Source: an uncultured Bradyrhizobium sp. (GTDB lineage Bacteria; Pseudomonadota; Alphaproteobacteria; Rhizobiales; Xanthobacteraceae). From it: a stretch of 64,000 nt of DNA. The notes under the pieces were generated by a model. That model worked only from the letters and a program-made list of their open reading frames with translations. It was not told the DNA's origin and did no database searches. Position numbers and translations under genes: made by a program. This document shows, piece after piece, positions 22,583-31,069 of this stretch; positions within the stretch are counted from its first letter, which is position 1, and each line of letters begins with the position of its first letter. The stretch spans positions 62,001 through 126,000 of the forward strand of contig NZ_CAKZJO010000086.1 of the NCBI RefSeq assembly GCF_936943645.1, given 5' to 3'.

Positions 22583-23185
22583 ATGCAGCTGTCCGGACAC
22601 GGACTCACCTGCGTGCGCGGCGGCCGCCAGGTGTTTGCCGGGCTCGATTTCGCGGCCGTCTCCGGCGAGGCGGTGGCGGTCGTCGGCCGCAACGGATCGG
22701 GCAAAACCTCGCTGCTGCGGCTGATCGCGGGCCTGCTCGTGCCGGCGGGAGGCAAGATTGCGCTTGAAGGCGGCGACGCCGAGCTGTCGCTGCCGGAGCA
22801 GTGCCACTATCTCGGCCATCGCGATGCCCTCAAGCCGGCCCTCAGCGTGGCTGAAAACCTGACGTTCTGGGCCGAATTTCTCGGTGGCGAGCGTTTGGAT
22901 TTCGCCGAGAGCCTCGCCACCGTGGGGCTCGAACACGCCACCCATCTGCCCGCGGGCTTCCTGTCGGCCGGCCAGCGCCGCCGGCTGTCGCTGGCGCGCC
23001 TGCTGGCCGTCCGCCGCCCGGTCTGGCTGCTGGACGAGCCGACCAATGCGCTGGATGTCGCCGGTCAGGACATGTTCGGCGGCCTGATGCGCGAGCACCT
23101 GTCCCGCGGCGGCATGATTGTCGCGGCCACCCATGCCCCGCTCGGGATCGAGTCGCGGGAGCTGCGGATCGGGGGTGCGGCGTGA
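22583..23185 (+). CDS. ccmA: Heme exporter ATPase CcmA
   Basis: ATP-binding subunit of the CcmABCD complex that releases holo-CcmE during cytochrome c maturation (cycV in Bradyrhizobium). The 200-residue product has Walker A GRNGSGKTSLL near residues 34-44, LPEQCHYLGHRDALKPALSVAENL in the middle, the signature LSAGQRRRLSLARLL near 133-147, and Walker B WLLDEPTNALD. The ATG at 22583 gives the family length; an upstream TTG at 22559 would add eight residues. A 250-base gap containing a palindromic repeat separates it from ccmB, unusually large for this operon. Confidence 0.96.
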   Translation: MQLSGHGLTCVRGGRQVFAGLDFAAVSGEAVAVVGRNGSGKTSLLRLIAGLLVPAGGKIALEGGDAELSLPEQCHYLGHRDALKPALSVAENLTFWAEFLGGERLDFAESLATVGLEHATHLPAGFLSAGQRRRLSLARLLAVRRPVWLLDEPTNALDVAGQDMFGGLMREHLSRGGMIVAATHAPLGIESRELRIGGAA

Positions 23186-23235
23186 GACAGCCCCACCCTC
23201 AGCTTTCCGAGCGGCTGGCCATCGGCTTATCCGTT

Positions 23236-23378
23236 CCCTCCCCCCTTGCGGGGGAAGGCCAGGGAGGGGGGTGCCACACGGGGATTCTCTCGATCGATCG
23301 AAGTCCCTTTCTCAACCCACACGCACCTTTTCCGGGGCTACCCCTCTCCCCCACCCTCCCGCACAAGGGGGGAGGGAG
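23236..23378. repeat. CCCTCCCCC-class palindrome between ccmA and ccmB
   Basis: Two hairpin-forming blocks, CCCTCCCCCCTTGCGGGGG near 23236 and the CTCCCCCACCCTCCCG...AAGGGGGGAGGGAG block ending near 23378. Related elements lie at 29534-29655 and 37190-37320. It fills the intergenic space inside the ccm operon and could weaken or process the transcript. Confidence 0.75.
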
Positions 23379-23435
23379 CGCAGCGTACCTGTGGCGCGAG
23401 CCGGGCTCGCACAGCTGCCCCGCCGGAGCCGCCCC

Positions 23436-24104
23436 ATGACCGCCCTGTCCGCCCTGATCCGCCGGGACATCCGGATCGCGCTCCGCGTCGGCGGCGGGGC
23501 GCTCATTGGCGTGCTGTTCTTCCTGACCGTGGTGGTCCTGATGCCGTTCGCGGTCGGGCCGGATCTGGCGCTGCTGTCGCGGCTGGGGCCGGCCATTCTC
23601 TGGCTCGGCGCGCTGCTGGCGAGCCTGCTCACTCTCGACCGGCTGTTCATGGCCGACCATGAGGACGGCTCGCTCGACCTGATCACGATGAGCCGGACGC
23701 CCCTGGAACTCGCCTGCGCGGCCAAGGCGCTGGCGCATTGGCTGGCCGCCGGCCTGCCGCTGATTGTCGCAACCCCCGTGCTCGGCCTGCTGCTCAACCT
23801 CGACATGGTCGCGACCGGAGCGGTGGCGCTGACGCTGCTGGCGGGGACCCCGGCGCTGACCTTCACCGGCATGATCGGCGCGGCGCTGGCGGTGACGCTG
23901 CACCGCGGCGGACTTCTGATGGCGGTGCTGGTGTTGCCGCTGTCGATTCCCGTGCTGATTTTCGGGGTTGCGGCCTCGCAGGCCGTGATCGTGGGCCCGA
24001 TGACGTTCGGCGCGCCGTTCTCGATCCTGTGCGCGCTGTCCCTGGTCAGCCTCGTGATCGGGCCCTTCGCAGCCGCAGCGAGCCTGCGGCATGGGCTCGA
24101 CTGA
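23436..24104 (+). CDS. ccmB: Heme exporter permease CcmB
   Basis: Integral membrane subunit of the CcmABCD complex (cycW). The 222-residue protein has six predicted membrane segments, starting LIGVLFFLTVVVLMPFAVG near residues 23-41. It has the family loop GALLASLLTLDRLFMADHEDGSLDLI near residues 59-84. The ATG at 23436 follows GGAG. The same frame is open far upstream through the repeat, but those residues have no CcmB similarity. CcmB works with CcmA, C and D to free heme-loaded CcmE. Confidence 0.95.
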   Translation: MTALSALIRRDIRIALRVGGGALIGVLFFLTVVVLMPFAVGPDLALLSRLGPAILWLGALLASLLTLDRLFMADHEDGSLDLITMSRTPLELACAAKALAHWLAAGLPLIVATPVLGLLLNLDMVATGAVALTLLAGTPALTFTGMIGAALAVTLHRGGLLMAVLVLPLSIPVLIFGVAASQAVIVGPMTFGAPFSILCALSLVSLVIGPFAAAASLRHGLD

Positions 24105-24195
24105 ACTGGCCTCGGTCGATGTTGACCCCGATCAACTTTCGTCTCTCGCTTTCGTGCTGATTGCCTGAGCGGCCACCGATGATTATCAGGGTACC

Positions 24196-24987
24196 ATGAC
24201 ACTGATCGACCTCGCCAACCCCACGCGGTTCCTCGCGCTGACAGCGCGGGTCCTGCCATGGCTTGCGGCCGCGACCGTCCTGCTGCTTGCGATCGGTCTC
24301 TATCAATCGGCGCTTGCGCCCGACGACTACCAGCAGGGCGCGACCGTGAAGATCATGTTCATCCACGTGCCCAATGCCTGGCTGTCGATGTTCGTGTGGG
24401 GCGTGATGAGCATCGCCTCGCTGGGCACGCTGGTGTGGCGTCATCCGCTCGCCGACGTCGCCGCGAAGGCCGCAGCACCGATCGGCGCCGCCTTCACCTT
24501 CCTCGCGCTGCTCACGGGCTCGCTGTGGGGCCGGCCGATGTGGGGCACCTATTGGGAATGGGACGCGCGCCTGACCTCGGTGCTGATCCTCTTCCTGATG
24601 TATCTCGGCCTGATGGCGCTGTGGCGCGCGGTCGACGATCCCTCGCGCGCCGCCCGCGCTGCCGCCGTGCTGACCCTGGTCGGTGCGCTCAATCTGCCGA
24701 TCATCAAGTTCTCGGTCGACTGGTGGAACACGCTGCACCAGCCGGCTTCGGTGATGCGCATGGGCGGATCGGCGCTCGACAAGTCATTCCTGATTCCGCT
24801 GCTGGTGATGGCGATCGCCTTCACGCTGCTGTTCGTCACGCTGCACCTCGCCGCGATGCGCAACGAGATCCTGCGCCGCCGCGTCCGCTCGCTGCAGATG
24901 ATGCAGGCGAGCCGCGTGGCGTTCTCGAGCGAGATGGGCGCCGCCCCGCGCGGACAGAACGCGTCGAAAGAAGTTGGGGCCGCATGA
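24196..24987 (+). CDS. ccmC: Heme exporter protein CcmC
   Basis: Polytopic membrane protein that loads heme onto CcmE (cycZ). The 263-residue product has about six spans and the periplasmic WWD-type domain WGRPMWGTYWEWDARLTS near residues 112-129. The heme-ligand histidine regions are IHVPNAWLSM near residue 57 and WWNTLHQPAS near 181. It lies 91 bases after ccmB, and its stop overlaps the ccmD start (ATGATGA-type overlap at 24984-24987). Typical length and motif set make the identity secure. Confidence 0.97.
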   Translation: MTLIDLANPTRFLALTARVLPWLAAATVLLLAIGLYQSALAPDDYQQGATVKIMFIHVPNAWLSMFVWGVMSIASLGTLVWRHPLADVAAKAAAPIGAAFTFLALLTGSLWGRPMWGTYWEWDARLTSVLILFLMYLGLMALWRAVDDPSRAARAAAVLTLVGALNLPIIKFSVDWWNTLHQPASVMRMGGSALDKSFLIPLLVMAIAFTLLFVTLHLAAMRNEILRRRVRSLQMMQASRVAFSSEMGAAPRGQNASKEVGAA

Positions 24988-25169
24988 TCATGTCGCTCGG
25001 TCCTTATGCATCCTTCATCGTGACGTCCTATGCCGCAGCGGCCCTCGTGGTCGTGATCCTGATCGGCTGGATCGCGCTGGACTATCGCAACCAGACGCAG
25101 CGCCTGCGCGAGCTTGAGGAACGCGGCATCACCCGCCGCTCCGGCCGCAGCGCCATGGACGCGTCATGA
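24984..25169 (+). CDS. ccmD: Heme exporter protein CcmD
   Basis: A 61-residue single-span membrane protein (cycX) with the segment ASFIVTSYAAAALVVVILIGWIAL near residues 9-32 and the charged C-terminal helix DYRNQTQRLRELEERGI characteristic of CcmD. It stabilises the CcmABC-CcmE complex. The ATG at 24984 overlaps the ccmC stop, and its own stop overlaps the ccmG start (ATGA at 25166-25169), showing tight translational coupling through the operon. It is too short for easy similarity detection, but position and topology are decisive. Confidence 0.93.
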   Translation: MIMSLGPYASFIVTSYAAAALVVVILIGWIALDYRNQTQRLRELEERGITRRSGRSAMDAS

Positions 25170-25759
25170 GCGATCAATCGACCTCCGCACCGCCGCAGCG
25201 CCGCACCTTCCTGATGGTGCTGCCGCTGATCGCCTTCATCGGCCTCGCCGTGCTGTTCTGGTTCCGGCTCGGCAGCGGCGATCCCTCGCGGATTCCCTCC
25301 GCGCTGATCGGCAGGCCCGCACCGCTGACCGCGCTGCCACAGCTCGAGGGATTGCAGGACAACGGCGCACCGGTGCCGGGGCTCGATCCCGCCGCCTTCA
25401 AGGGCAAGGTCAGCCTCGTCAATGTGTGGGCGTCCTGGTGCGTACCGTGTCATGACGAAGCACCGCTTCTGACCGAACTGGCAAAAGACAAGCGCTTCCA
25501 GCTGGTCGGCATCAATTACAAGGACGCCGCCGACAATGCGCGGCGCTTCCTCGGCCGTTACGGCAACCCGTTCGGCCGCGTCGGCGTCGATGCCAACGGC
25601 CGCGCCTCGATCGAATGGGGCGTCTACGGCGTGCCGGAAACCTTCGTCGTGGGACGCGAGGGCACCATCGTCTACAAGCTGGTCGGCCCGATCACGCCGG
25701 ACAATCTGCAGAAGGTCTTGTTGCCGCAGATGGAGAAGGCGCTGAAGGCGGGGAGCTGA
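25166..25759 (+). CDS. ccmG: Thiol:disulfide oxidoreductase CcmG/DsbE
   Basis: Membrane-anchored periplasmic thioredoxin-like protein (cycY) that keeps apocytochrome c haem-binding cysteines reduced. The 197-residue product has an N-terminal anchor (FLMVLPLIAFIGLAVLFWF, about residues 15-33) and the active site WASWCVPCHDEAP with Cys92 and Cys95. The CcmG-type GVPETFVVGREG, with the cis-proline region, lies near residues 153-164. It ends the ccm operon; a convergent hypothetical gene begins 21 bases beyond its stop. Confidence 0.96.
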   Translation: MSDQSTSAPPQRRTFLMVLPLIAFIGLAVLFWFRLGSGDPSRIPSALIGRPAPLTALPQLEGLQDNGAPVPGLDPAAFKGKVSLVNVWASWCVPCHDEAPLLTELAKDKRFQLVGINYKDAADNARRFLGRYGNPFGRVGVDANGRASIEWGVYGVPETFVVGREGTIVYKLVGPITPDNLQKVLLPQMEKALKAGS

Positions 25760-25780
25760 CCGCGCGCAGCGAAGCCGAGT

Positions 25781-26977
25781 TCACGGCAAATTGTCGCGAC
25801 GATTGGGTGTGTCCGTGCTGCCTGCGAGCAGGCCGGACACGACGTCCCATCCCTTCTCGAACATATGGCCGACCCTGTGGCCGAAGGAATGGCCCGGGCG
25901 CAATCGCGGCGATTCCAGAATGTGCGTCAAGTGCCGGTGATCGCCCGGAATGCTGCTGATCTCGGCGTCGACGGCAACCTGGACGGCCGTCATCAGACCA
26001 TCCAGACGCCGGGCCCAGTCCGACCCCTGGAGCTCGATCTGCGCTCTCAGCGCCTCCTCGATCCGGTAGATCTCGCCAACGATCTCCTTGGCCCGCACGG
26101 GGCGGTTGTTCCTGAGCGCAAACTGCAAGAGGAGGTGCTTTTCCTCGATCTGATCGAGCACCATCGACACCGCGATGGCGAAGGAGCCCGTGGCGATCCG
26201 CGCCGCAGCCCGGTCGTCAGCCGGAGTGGTCGCGACGGAGAGCAGGTCCCAGGAGGTTTCCAGGCGCTTTGCGAGAATCGTGAGCGCGAACGGCACGGCA
26301 TCGACGCGCCGGGCCTTGAGCCCGCTCAGAAGGCCGAGAACCTTGTCCAGGCCGGGGCCCTCGAGCCGGGCAATCTTTGGCGCAAGCGCGCTGCCAAAAT
26401 CCTCGAGCTCCCGCTGCATGTCGAGGTAGCGCAGCATCTTCTTGAGGTCGTCGAACGTCGCATGCGAGCTGGTATAGGCCATCAGCCCGTCGTGAACGCT
26501 GGCGGCGCCCTCGGCCGAACCGAGCAGACCGTTGAGAGAGATCAGCGCCTTCTTCTGGAACGTCCGCGCCATCTGCCGTGCTTCGGACTGCCTGCCGGCG
26601 GAAATGACATCGTTCGCACTGGCGATGTAGTCGGCGGCCAAGCTGCGCAGCAATTGTTCGGTGACGAGGCTCCAGATCGGAGCGAGCGATCCACGGGCGA
26701 TCTGACCGCTGTTGGCACGCTCCGGTGCGCCGTCCATCAGCACCGGCTCGATCGGCTCGAAGAAATAGCGTGAGGGATTTCCGACGCGATAGTGATTCTG
26801 ACCGGTGTTGCGAAACTCGGCGCGTAACGCGGCGATCAATGGCTCGGAATGCGGAATGTCCTCGCCGAGGAGATGGAGCCGCTCCAATTCGGCAAGCAGG
26901 CGGCGCCGGACCTGCGGAGCGAGCTGCCGGAGGTACTGAATCAGGTGTTCAGCGGCATGGTCCTGTTTTGCGCTCAT
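25781..26977 (-). CDS. Hypothetical all-helical soluble protein
   Basis: I do not recognise this 398-residue protein. It lacks a signal peptide and membrane segments and is predicted mostly helical. Regions include RRRLLAELERLHLLGEDIPHSEPLIAALR near the N-terminus, a central QSEARQMARTFQKKALISLNGLLGS, and a C-terminal SFGHRVGHMFEKGWDVVSGLLAG. Codon use and GC match the neighbours. The ATG at 26977 is preferred over a GTG one codon earlier. It is convergent with ccmG and stands alone, with 222 bases of upstream space (26978-27199) in which I see no clear site. The stretch YRVGNPSRYFFEPIEPVLMDG resembles a conserved core and would be the best search query. Confidence 0.75.
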   Translation of the reverse strand: MSAKQDHAAEHLIQYLRQLAPQVRRRLLAELERLHLLGEDIPHSEPLIAALRAEFRNTGQNHYRVGNPSRYFFEPIEPVLMDGAPERANSGQIARGSLAPIWSLVTEQLLRSLAADYIASANDVISAGRQSEARQMARTFQKKALISLNGLLGSAEGAASVHDGLMAYTSSHATFDDLKKMLRYLDMQRELEDFGSALAPKIARLEGPGLDKVLGLLSGLKARRVDAVPFALTILAKRLETSWDLLSVATTPADDRAAARIATGSFAIAVSMVLDQIEEKHLLLQFALRNNRPVRAKEIVGEIYRIEEALRAQIELQGSDWARRLDGLMTAVQVAVDAEISSIPGDHRHLTHILESPRLRPGHSFGHRVGHMFEKGWDVVSGLLAGSTDTPNRRDNLP

Positions 26978-27199
26978 CACCGGGCTCTCCGGCGTGCCGT
27001 CCTCTCTTCACAACGCGAGGCTATCGCCTCCAACCTTCCAGGCAAGGGCGAGAGCCGAACAATCTTGGTTTGCGGTTACAGAGCGATGAAGAAGCCGATC
27101 GGCTTGATCGCGCGATCCGTTGCAGCGTCCGACGGACCGGGCCGAGTGCACGTCAGCGTGAATAGCGTGATCGCGGCCAGGGGCGCGTTGGAACCGGCG

Positions 27200-27802
27200 T
27201 CACCCCTTGCTCACATCGCCCGCCTCGGCCTCGCTGGTCTCCAGCGAGGCCGGCTCGATGTGGTAGCGCTTGGTCAGGGGCATCTGGGCGATGGCGAAGA
27301 TCATGGTCAGCGGGGTCACGCCGAACACCTTGAAATTCACCCAGAAGTCAGTGCTTTGCGTGCGCCAGATGATCTCGTTCAGCACCGCCATGCCGGCGAA
27401 GAACAGCGCCCAGCGCAGCGTGAGGATGCGCCAGCCCTGCGGCGTCAGATTGAACACCTGGTCGAACATCACGGCGATGAAGGAGCGGCCGAACAGAAGG
27501 CCGCCGCCGAGGATCGCGGCGAACAGGCCGTAGATGATGGTCGGCTTGACCTTGATGAAGGTCTCGTCGTGCAGCACCAGGGTCAGCGTGCCGAACACCA
27601 GCACGATCACGCCCGTCACGATCGCCATGATCGGGATGTGGCGCGTCACCGCATAGGAGGCCACCATGGCCGCCATGATCGCGACCATGAAGGCGCCGGT
27701 CGCGGCGAACAGATTGAACTTCGCATTGACGAAGAAGAACACGAGCAGCGGACCGAGCTCGGTCGCGAGCTTGAACAGCGGATGCGGCTGGGTCTTGTCC
27801 AT
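27200..27802 (-). CDS. yciB: Septation protein A / YciB-IspZ family
   Basis: A 200-residue inner-membrane protein of the YciB (septation protein A, IspZ) family with about five to six spans. Typical segments are KLATELGPLLVFFFVNAKFNLFAATGAFM at the N-terminus, VFGTLTLVLHDETFIKVKPTIIYGLFAAILGGGL in the middle, and RTQSTDFWVNFKVFGVTPLTMIFAIAQMPL near the end. Members affect septation and envelope homeostasis. Its ATG is 2 bases after the ftsY stop, so it is co-translated with ftsY; this ftsY-yciB pairing is common in alphaproteobacteria. Confidence 0.93.
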   Translation of the reverse strand: MDKTQPHPLFKLATELGPLLVFFFVNAKFNLFAATGAFMVAIMAAMVASYAVTRHIPIMAIVTGVIVLVFGTLTLVLHDETFIKVKPTIIYGLFAAILGGGLLFGRSFIAVMFDQVFNLTPQGWRILTLRWALFFAGMAVLNEIIWRTQSTDFWVNFKVFGVTPLTMIFAIAQMPLTKRYHIEPASLETSEAEAGDVSKG

Positions 27803-27804
27803 CT

Positions 27805-28752
27805 CTAGCTTTCGATTCCGGCGATGGCGCGGGCGAAGTCGCGCGCGGTGAACGGCGCAAGATCGTCGACGCCTTCGCCGACGCCGATGAAGTGCACCGG
27901 CAGTTTGAATTTCTCCGCGAGCGCCACCAGGATGCCGCCGCGCGCGGTGCCGTCGAGCTTGGTCATCACGAGGCCGGTGACCCCCGCCGTGCGATGGAAG
28001 GCCTCGACCTGTGACAGCGCATTCTGGCCGACGGTGGCGTCGAGCACCAGCAGCACGGCATGCGGCGCAGTGTCATCGACCTTGCGGATCACGCGCACGA
28101 CCTTTTCGAGCTCGTTCATCAGCTCGGCCTTGTTCTGCAACCGGCCGGCGGTGTCGATCAGCAGCACGTCGACATTCTGCTCCTTCGCCGCCGTCAGCGC
28201 ATTGAAGGCGAGGCTCGCCGAATCCGAGCCCTGCGCGCCCGCGATCACCGGCGTCCTGGTGCGCTCGCCCCAGACCTTGAGCTGCTCGATGGCGGCGGCG
28301 CGAAACGTGTCGCCGGCGGCCAGCATCACCTTGCGGCCTTCGGAAGCGAATTTCTGCGAGAGCTTGCCGATGGTGGTGGTCTTGCCGGAGCCGTTGACAC
28401 CGACGACGAGGATCACGAACGGCTTTTTCGCGGCGTCGATCACGAGGAGCTTGGCCACCGGCGCCAGCACCTTCTCGACCTCGGTGGCGACGACGTCCTT
28501 GACCTCGTCCGCCGAGATCGCCTTGTCATAGCGCCCGGTGCCGACCGCATCCGCGATCCGCACCGCAACTGAGGTGCCGAGGTCGGCCCGCAGCAGCACA
28601 TCCTCGATGTCGTCGAGCATGGCGCGGTCGAGCTTGCGCTTGGTGACGAGGTCGGCGACCGCGGTCCCGAGCGAGGACGAGGTGCGCTTCAGCCCGTTGG
28701 ACAGGCGGCGCCACCAGCTCAGCTTGGGGGGATCTGACGTGGTATCGTTCAT
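27805..28752 (-). CDS. ftsY: Signal recognition particle receptor FtsY
   Basis: SRP receptor GTPase that docks the SRP-ribosome complex at the membrane. The 315-residue protein is the short alphaproteobacterial form without a long acidic A domain. It has an N domain from about residue 10, the P-loop GVNGSGKTTTIG near residues 116-127, AGDTFRAAA, the DTAGR G3 motif near 200, and TKLDGTARGG near 262. Its partner Ffh is at 37339. In relatives ftsY often follows mtaB; here two plus-strand genes lie between mtaB and ftsY. Confidence 0.97.
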   Translation of the reverse strand: MNDTTSDPPKLSWWRRLSNGLKRTSSSLGTAVADLVTKRKLDRAMLDDIEDVLLRADLGTSVAVRIADAVGTGRYDKAISADEVKDVVATEVEKVLAPVAKLLVIDAAKKPFVILVVGVNGSGKTTTIGKLSQKFASEGRKVMLAAGDTFRAAAIEQLKVWGERTRTPVIAGAQGSDSASLAFNALTAAKEQNVDVLLIDTAGRLQNKAELMNELEKVVRVIRKVDDTAPHAVLLVLDATVGQNALSQVEAFHRTAGVTGLVMTKLDGTARGGILVALAEKFKLPVHFIGVGEGVDDLAPFTARDFARAIAGIES

Positions 28753-28812
28753 GATGGCGGTGTGTTAGCCGTTCCGGCTCCCAAACGAAAGTCTTGACCG
28801 AAAGTCCTGCAA

Positions 28813-29514
28813 TTGCTCGATGTTCCCCAATTGACCGCCGAGGAGATCCAGGCGCGCGTGCTCCACCGCGACGGCTTGATGCTGATCATCGACAAGCCCT
28901 CGGGCCTTCCGGTGCATCGCGGTCCCAAGGGCGGGCCCAATCTGGAGGATTCCTTCCAGGCGCTGTGCTTCGGCCTGCCCCGGCCGCCGGTGCTGGCCCA
29001 CCGGCTGGACAAGGACACCTCCGGCTGCCTCGTGCTCGGCCGCCATCGCAAGGCGACGGCCTCGCTCGGCCTGCTATTCAAGCACGGCAAGATCGGCAAG
29101 ACCTACTGGACCGTGGTCGAGGGCGGCCCCGCTGAAGACGAAGGCACCATCGACATGCCGCTGGGACGGCTCAATGCCGAGCGCGGCTGGTGGCAGAAGC
29201 CCGACCCGGAAGGCCAGAAGGCGATCACCAACTGGAAAGTGATGGGCCGCGGCGACGGGTTCACCTGGCTTGCCATGGAACCGGTGACCGGGCGGACCCA
29301 TCAATTGCGGGTGCATTCGTCGGCGACGGGCTGGCCGATCTTCGGCGATAACATTTACGGCAACGGCCCGCGCTTCGGCGAGCCGAAGCTGCATCTGCAC
29401 GCCCGCGAGATCGTGGTGCCGATCTCCCGGAACAAGGAGCCGGTCCGCGTCGTGGCGCCCGCCCCGGTGCATATGCACGAGAAGCTGCGCGCCTGCGGGT
29501 GGAATGGGGAGTAG
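28813..29514 (+). CDS. RluA-family RNA pseudouridine synthase
   Basis: A 233-residue RluA-type pseudouridine synthase that isomerises uridines in rRNA or tRNA. The catalytic motif HRLDKDTSGCLVLGR (Asp in RLDKDTSG) lies near residues 57-71, after the DKPSGLPVHRGP strand, and the C-terminal GRTHQLRVHSSATGWPIFGD is intact. No S4 domain is present. An in-frame TGA at 28795 limits the start; the TTG at 28813 is the best available codon, as the first internal ATG would cut into the fold. Exact target is not decidable. It is divergent from ftsY by 60 bases. Confidence 0.88.
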   Translation: MLDVPQLTAEEIQARVLHRDGLMLIIDKPSGLPVHRGPKGGPNLEDSFQALCFGLPRPPVLAHRLDKDTSGCLVLGRHRKATASLGLLFKHGKIGKTYWTVVEGGPAEDEGTIDMPLGRLNAERGWWQKPDPEGQKAITNWKVMGRGDGFTWLAMEPVTGRTHQLRVHSSATGWPIFGDNIYGNGPRFGEPKLHLHAREIVVPISRNKEPVRVVAPAPVHMHEKLRACGWNGE

Positions 29515-29533
29515 GCGCCGCGAGTTCGGTGCA

Positions 29534-29655
29534 CCTCTCCCGCTCGCGGGAGAGGTCGGAGCGCGAAGCGATCCGGGTGAGGGCTCTTTCCCCTTGGAGA
29601 CTGTCCCGTTGCGGAGACACCCTCTCCCCGCCCCTCTCCCGCAAGCGGGAGAGGG
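29534..29655. repeat. CCCTCTCCCGC-class paired hairpins
   Basis: Two hairpins: CCTCTCCCGC-TC-GCGGGAGAGG at 29534-29555 and CCCTCTCCCGC-AA-GCGGGAGAGGG at 29632-29655, separated by a spacer. The same class occurs between ccmA and ccmB and upstream of ffh. It lies between the pseudouridine synthase and DUF2336 genes. Confidence 0.85.
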
Positions 29656-29756
29656 AGACCATCAGGCCCATGGTTTACGAAACGTTCAGTGCTCGTCCGT
29701 AATGATTGCGGTTGCTTAGAACAAGCTTCTGTAACCGCTCAGGACGAGCACGCGTC

Positions 29757-30866
29757 ATGTCCACGGCCGGGCTATCGATCATCGACGAGGTCGAATCCGC
29801 GATTCGCACCGGCTCGCCGGAAAAGGGCCTGGCGACGGCCCGGCGCGTCACCAATCTGTTCCTCGCCTCCGCCGGCAGTTTCGACGACGAGCAGATCGCA
29901 CTGTTCGACGAGGTGCTCGATCGCCTGATCGGCACCATCGAGCTGCGCGCACTCGCCGACATGGGCGCCCGCATCGCGCTCGCCGAGATCAGCGCGCAAC
30001 TGGCGCCGGTCGCGCAGGCGCCGCCCTCCGTGATCCGCCGCCTCGCCAGCAACGACGAGATCCGCATCGCCGGTCCCGTGCTGCAGGAATCCGCCCGCCT
30101 CGACGATGGCGAGCTCGTGAAGATCGCCTCAACCAAGGGCGAGCCGCATCTGCTCGCGATCGCCGGCCGCTGGTGGTTGAAGGAGATCGTCACCGACGCA
30201 CTTCTGGCGCGCCGCTATCCCAGCGTCAGCCGCAGGCTCGCCGCCAATCCCGGCGCGCGCGTCTCCGGAAACGGATTTTCCGTCATGGTCGCTCAGGCCG
30301 AGGCTGATCCCGAGCTTGCCGTGAGCGTCGGCGTCCGTGTCGACCTGCCTGCTGATATGCGCCGCCGATTGCTGCGCTCGGCGACAGATGCCGTGCGCAC
30401 CCGCCTGTTGTCGCGCGCGCCGCCGCACCTATTCGAGGAGATTCAGAGCGCGATCGCCGCCGTCACCGTCGGTGTCGAGCGCGAGATGACGGGCGTTCGC
30501 GATTTCGAAGGCGCCAAGCGCGCCATCGCCGGCCTCAAGGCCACCGGCCAGCTCAGCGAGGCAACGCTCTCCAGCTTTGCCAAGCAGCGGCGCTACGAAG
30601 AAACTGCCGCGGCTCTGGCGGCCTTGTCCGGCTCCACCGTCGAGGTGATTCGGCCGCTGATGCAGAGCCTGCGCGAGGACGGCCTCCTGGTGCCGTGCAA
30701 GGCGGCGCAGCTCAGCTGGGAAACGACAGCCGCCGTGCTCGAATGCCGCTTTGCGACCGGCGCCATGAAGCTGGCAGACCTCGCAAGAGCGCAGGGGCAT
30801 TACGCACGCATGACGCCGGAGAATGCCAAGCGCACGCTGCGATTCTGGCAGGTGCGGGCGTCGTAG
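29757..30866 (+). CDS. DUF2336 family protein
   Basis: A 369-residue cytoplasmic protein of the DUF2336 family, found widely in alphaproteobacteria and built of helical repeats. The recognisable block is LTNLFLASAGSFDDEQIALFDEVLDRLIG-like near the N-terminus, followed by RRLASNDEIRIAGPVLQESARLDDGELVKIA near residues 80-110. Functions are not established. The ATG at 29757 (MSTAGLSIIDEVESAI) has AGGA upstream; a longer frame adds 17 unlikely residues. It is a single-gene unit flanked by repeats on both sides. Confidence 0.82.
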   Translation: MSTAGLSIIDEVESAIRTGSPEKGLATARRVTNLFLASAGSFDDEQIALFDEVLDRLIGTIELRALADMGARIALAEISAQLAPVAQAPPSVIRRLASNDEIRIAGPVLQESARLDDGELVKIASTKGEPHLLAIAGRWWLKEIVTDALLARRYPSVSRRLAANPGARVSGNGFSVMVAQAEADPELAVSVGVRVDLPADMRRRLLRSATDAVRTRLLSRAPPHLFEEIQSAIAAVTVGVEREMTGVRDFEGAKRAIAGLKATGQLSEATLSSFAKQRRYEETAAALAALSGSTVEVIRPLMQSLREDGLLVPCKAAQLSWETTAAVLECRFATGAMKLADLARAQGHYARMTPENAKRTLRFWQVRAS

Positions 30867-30904
30867 GGGCGCCATCAGGGCGCAAGCGTACCCACACCCT
30901 CAGT

Positions 30905-31033
30905 GTCGTCCCTGCGCACGCAGGGACCCATAACCACAGGGTGACGCTTGGCGAAGATTCGCAGTTCGGTACTCCGACCATCCGTCATCAGATGAATCAC
31001 GCGGTATGGGTCCCTGCGTGCGCAGGGACGACG
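30905..31033. repeat. Family A palindrome, copy 1
   Basis: GTCGTCCCTGCGCACGCAGG starts the element and its inverted form ends it at 31033. Inside lie CCCATAACCACAG and, on the other strand, GGAGTACCGAAC and AATCTTCGCC, shared with the copy at 61319. This copy separates the convergent DUF2336 and mtaB genes. Confidence 0.88.
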
Positions 31034-31069
31034 TTGAGGATAGAGCCCGCGCATTATTCGCAGCCCTGC

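Noticed and set aside
23118..23435. 106-codon N-terminal extension of ccmB
   Set aside because: It runs through the ccmA end and a repeat, with no CcmB similarity; the ATG at 23436 with GGAG is the normal start.
27101..27120. TTGATCGCGCGATCCG as an FNR/FixK box
   Set aside because: The right half lacks the required CAA; it is a chance GATC palindrome.
29534..29655. Paired hairpins as a CRISPR array
   Set aside because: Only two inverted units with one spacer, each a palindrome; the class recurs elsewhere as an extragenic repeat and no cas genes are present.
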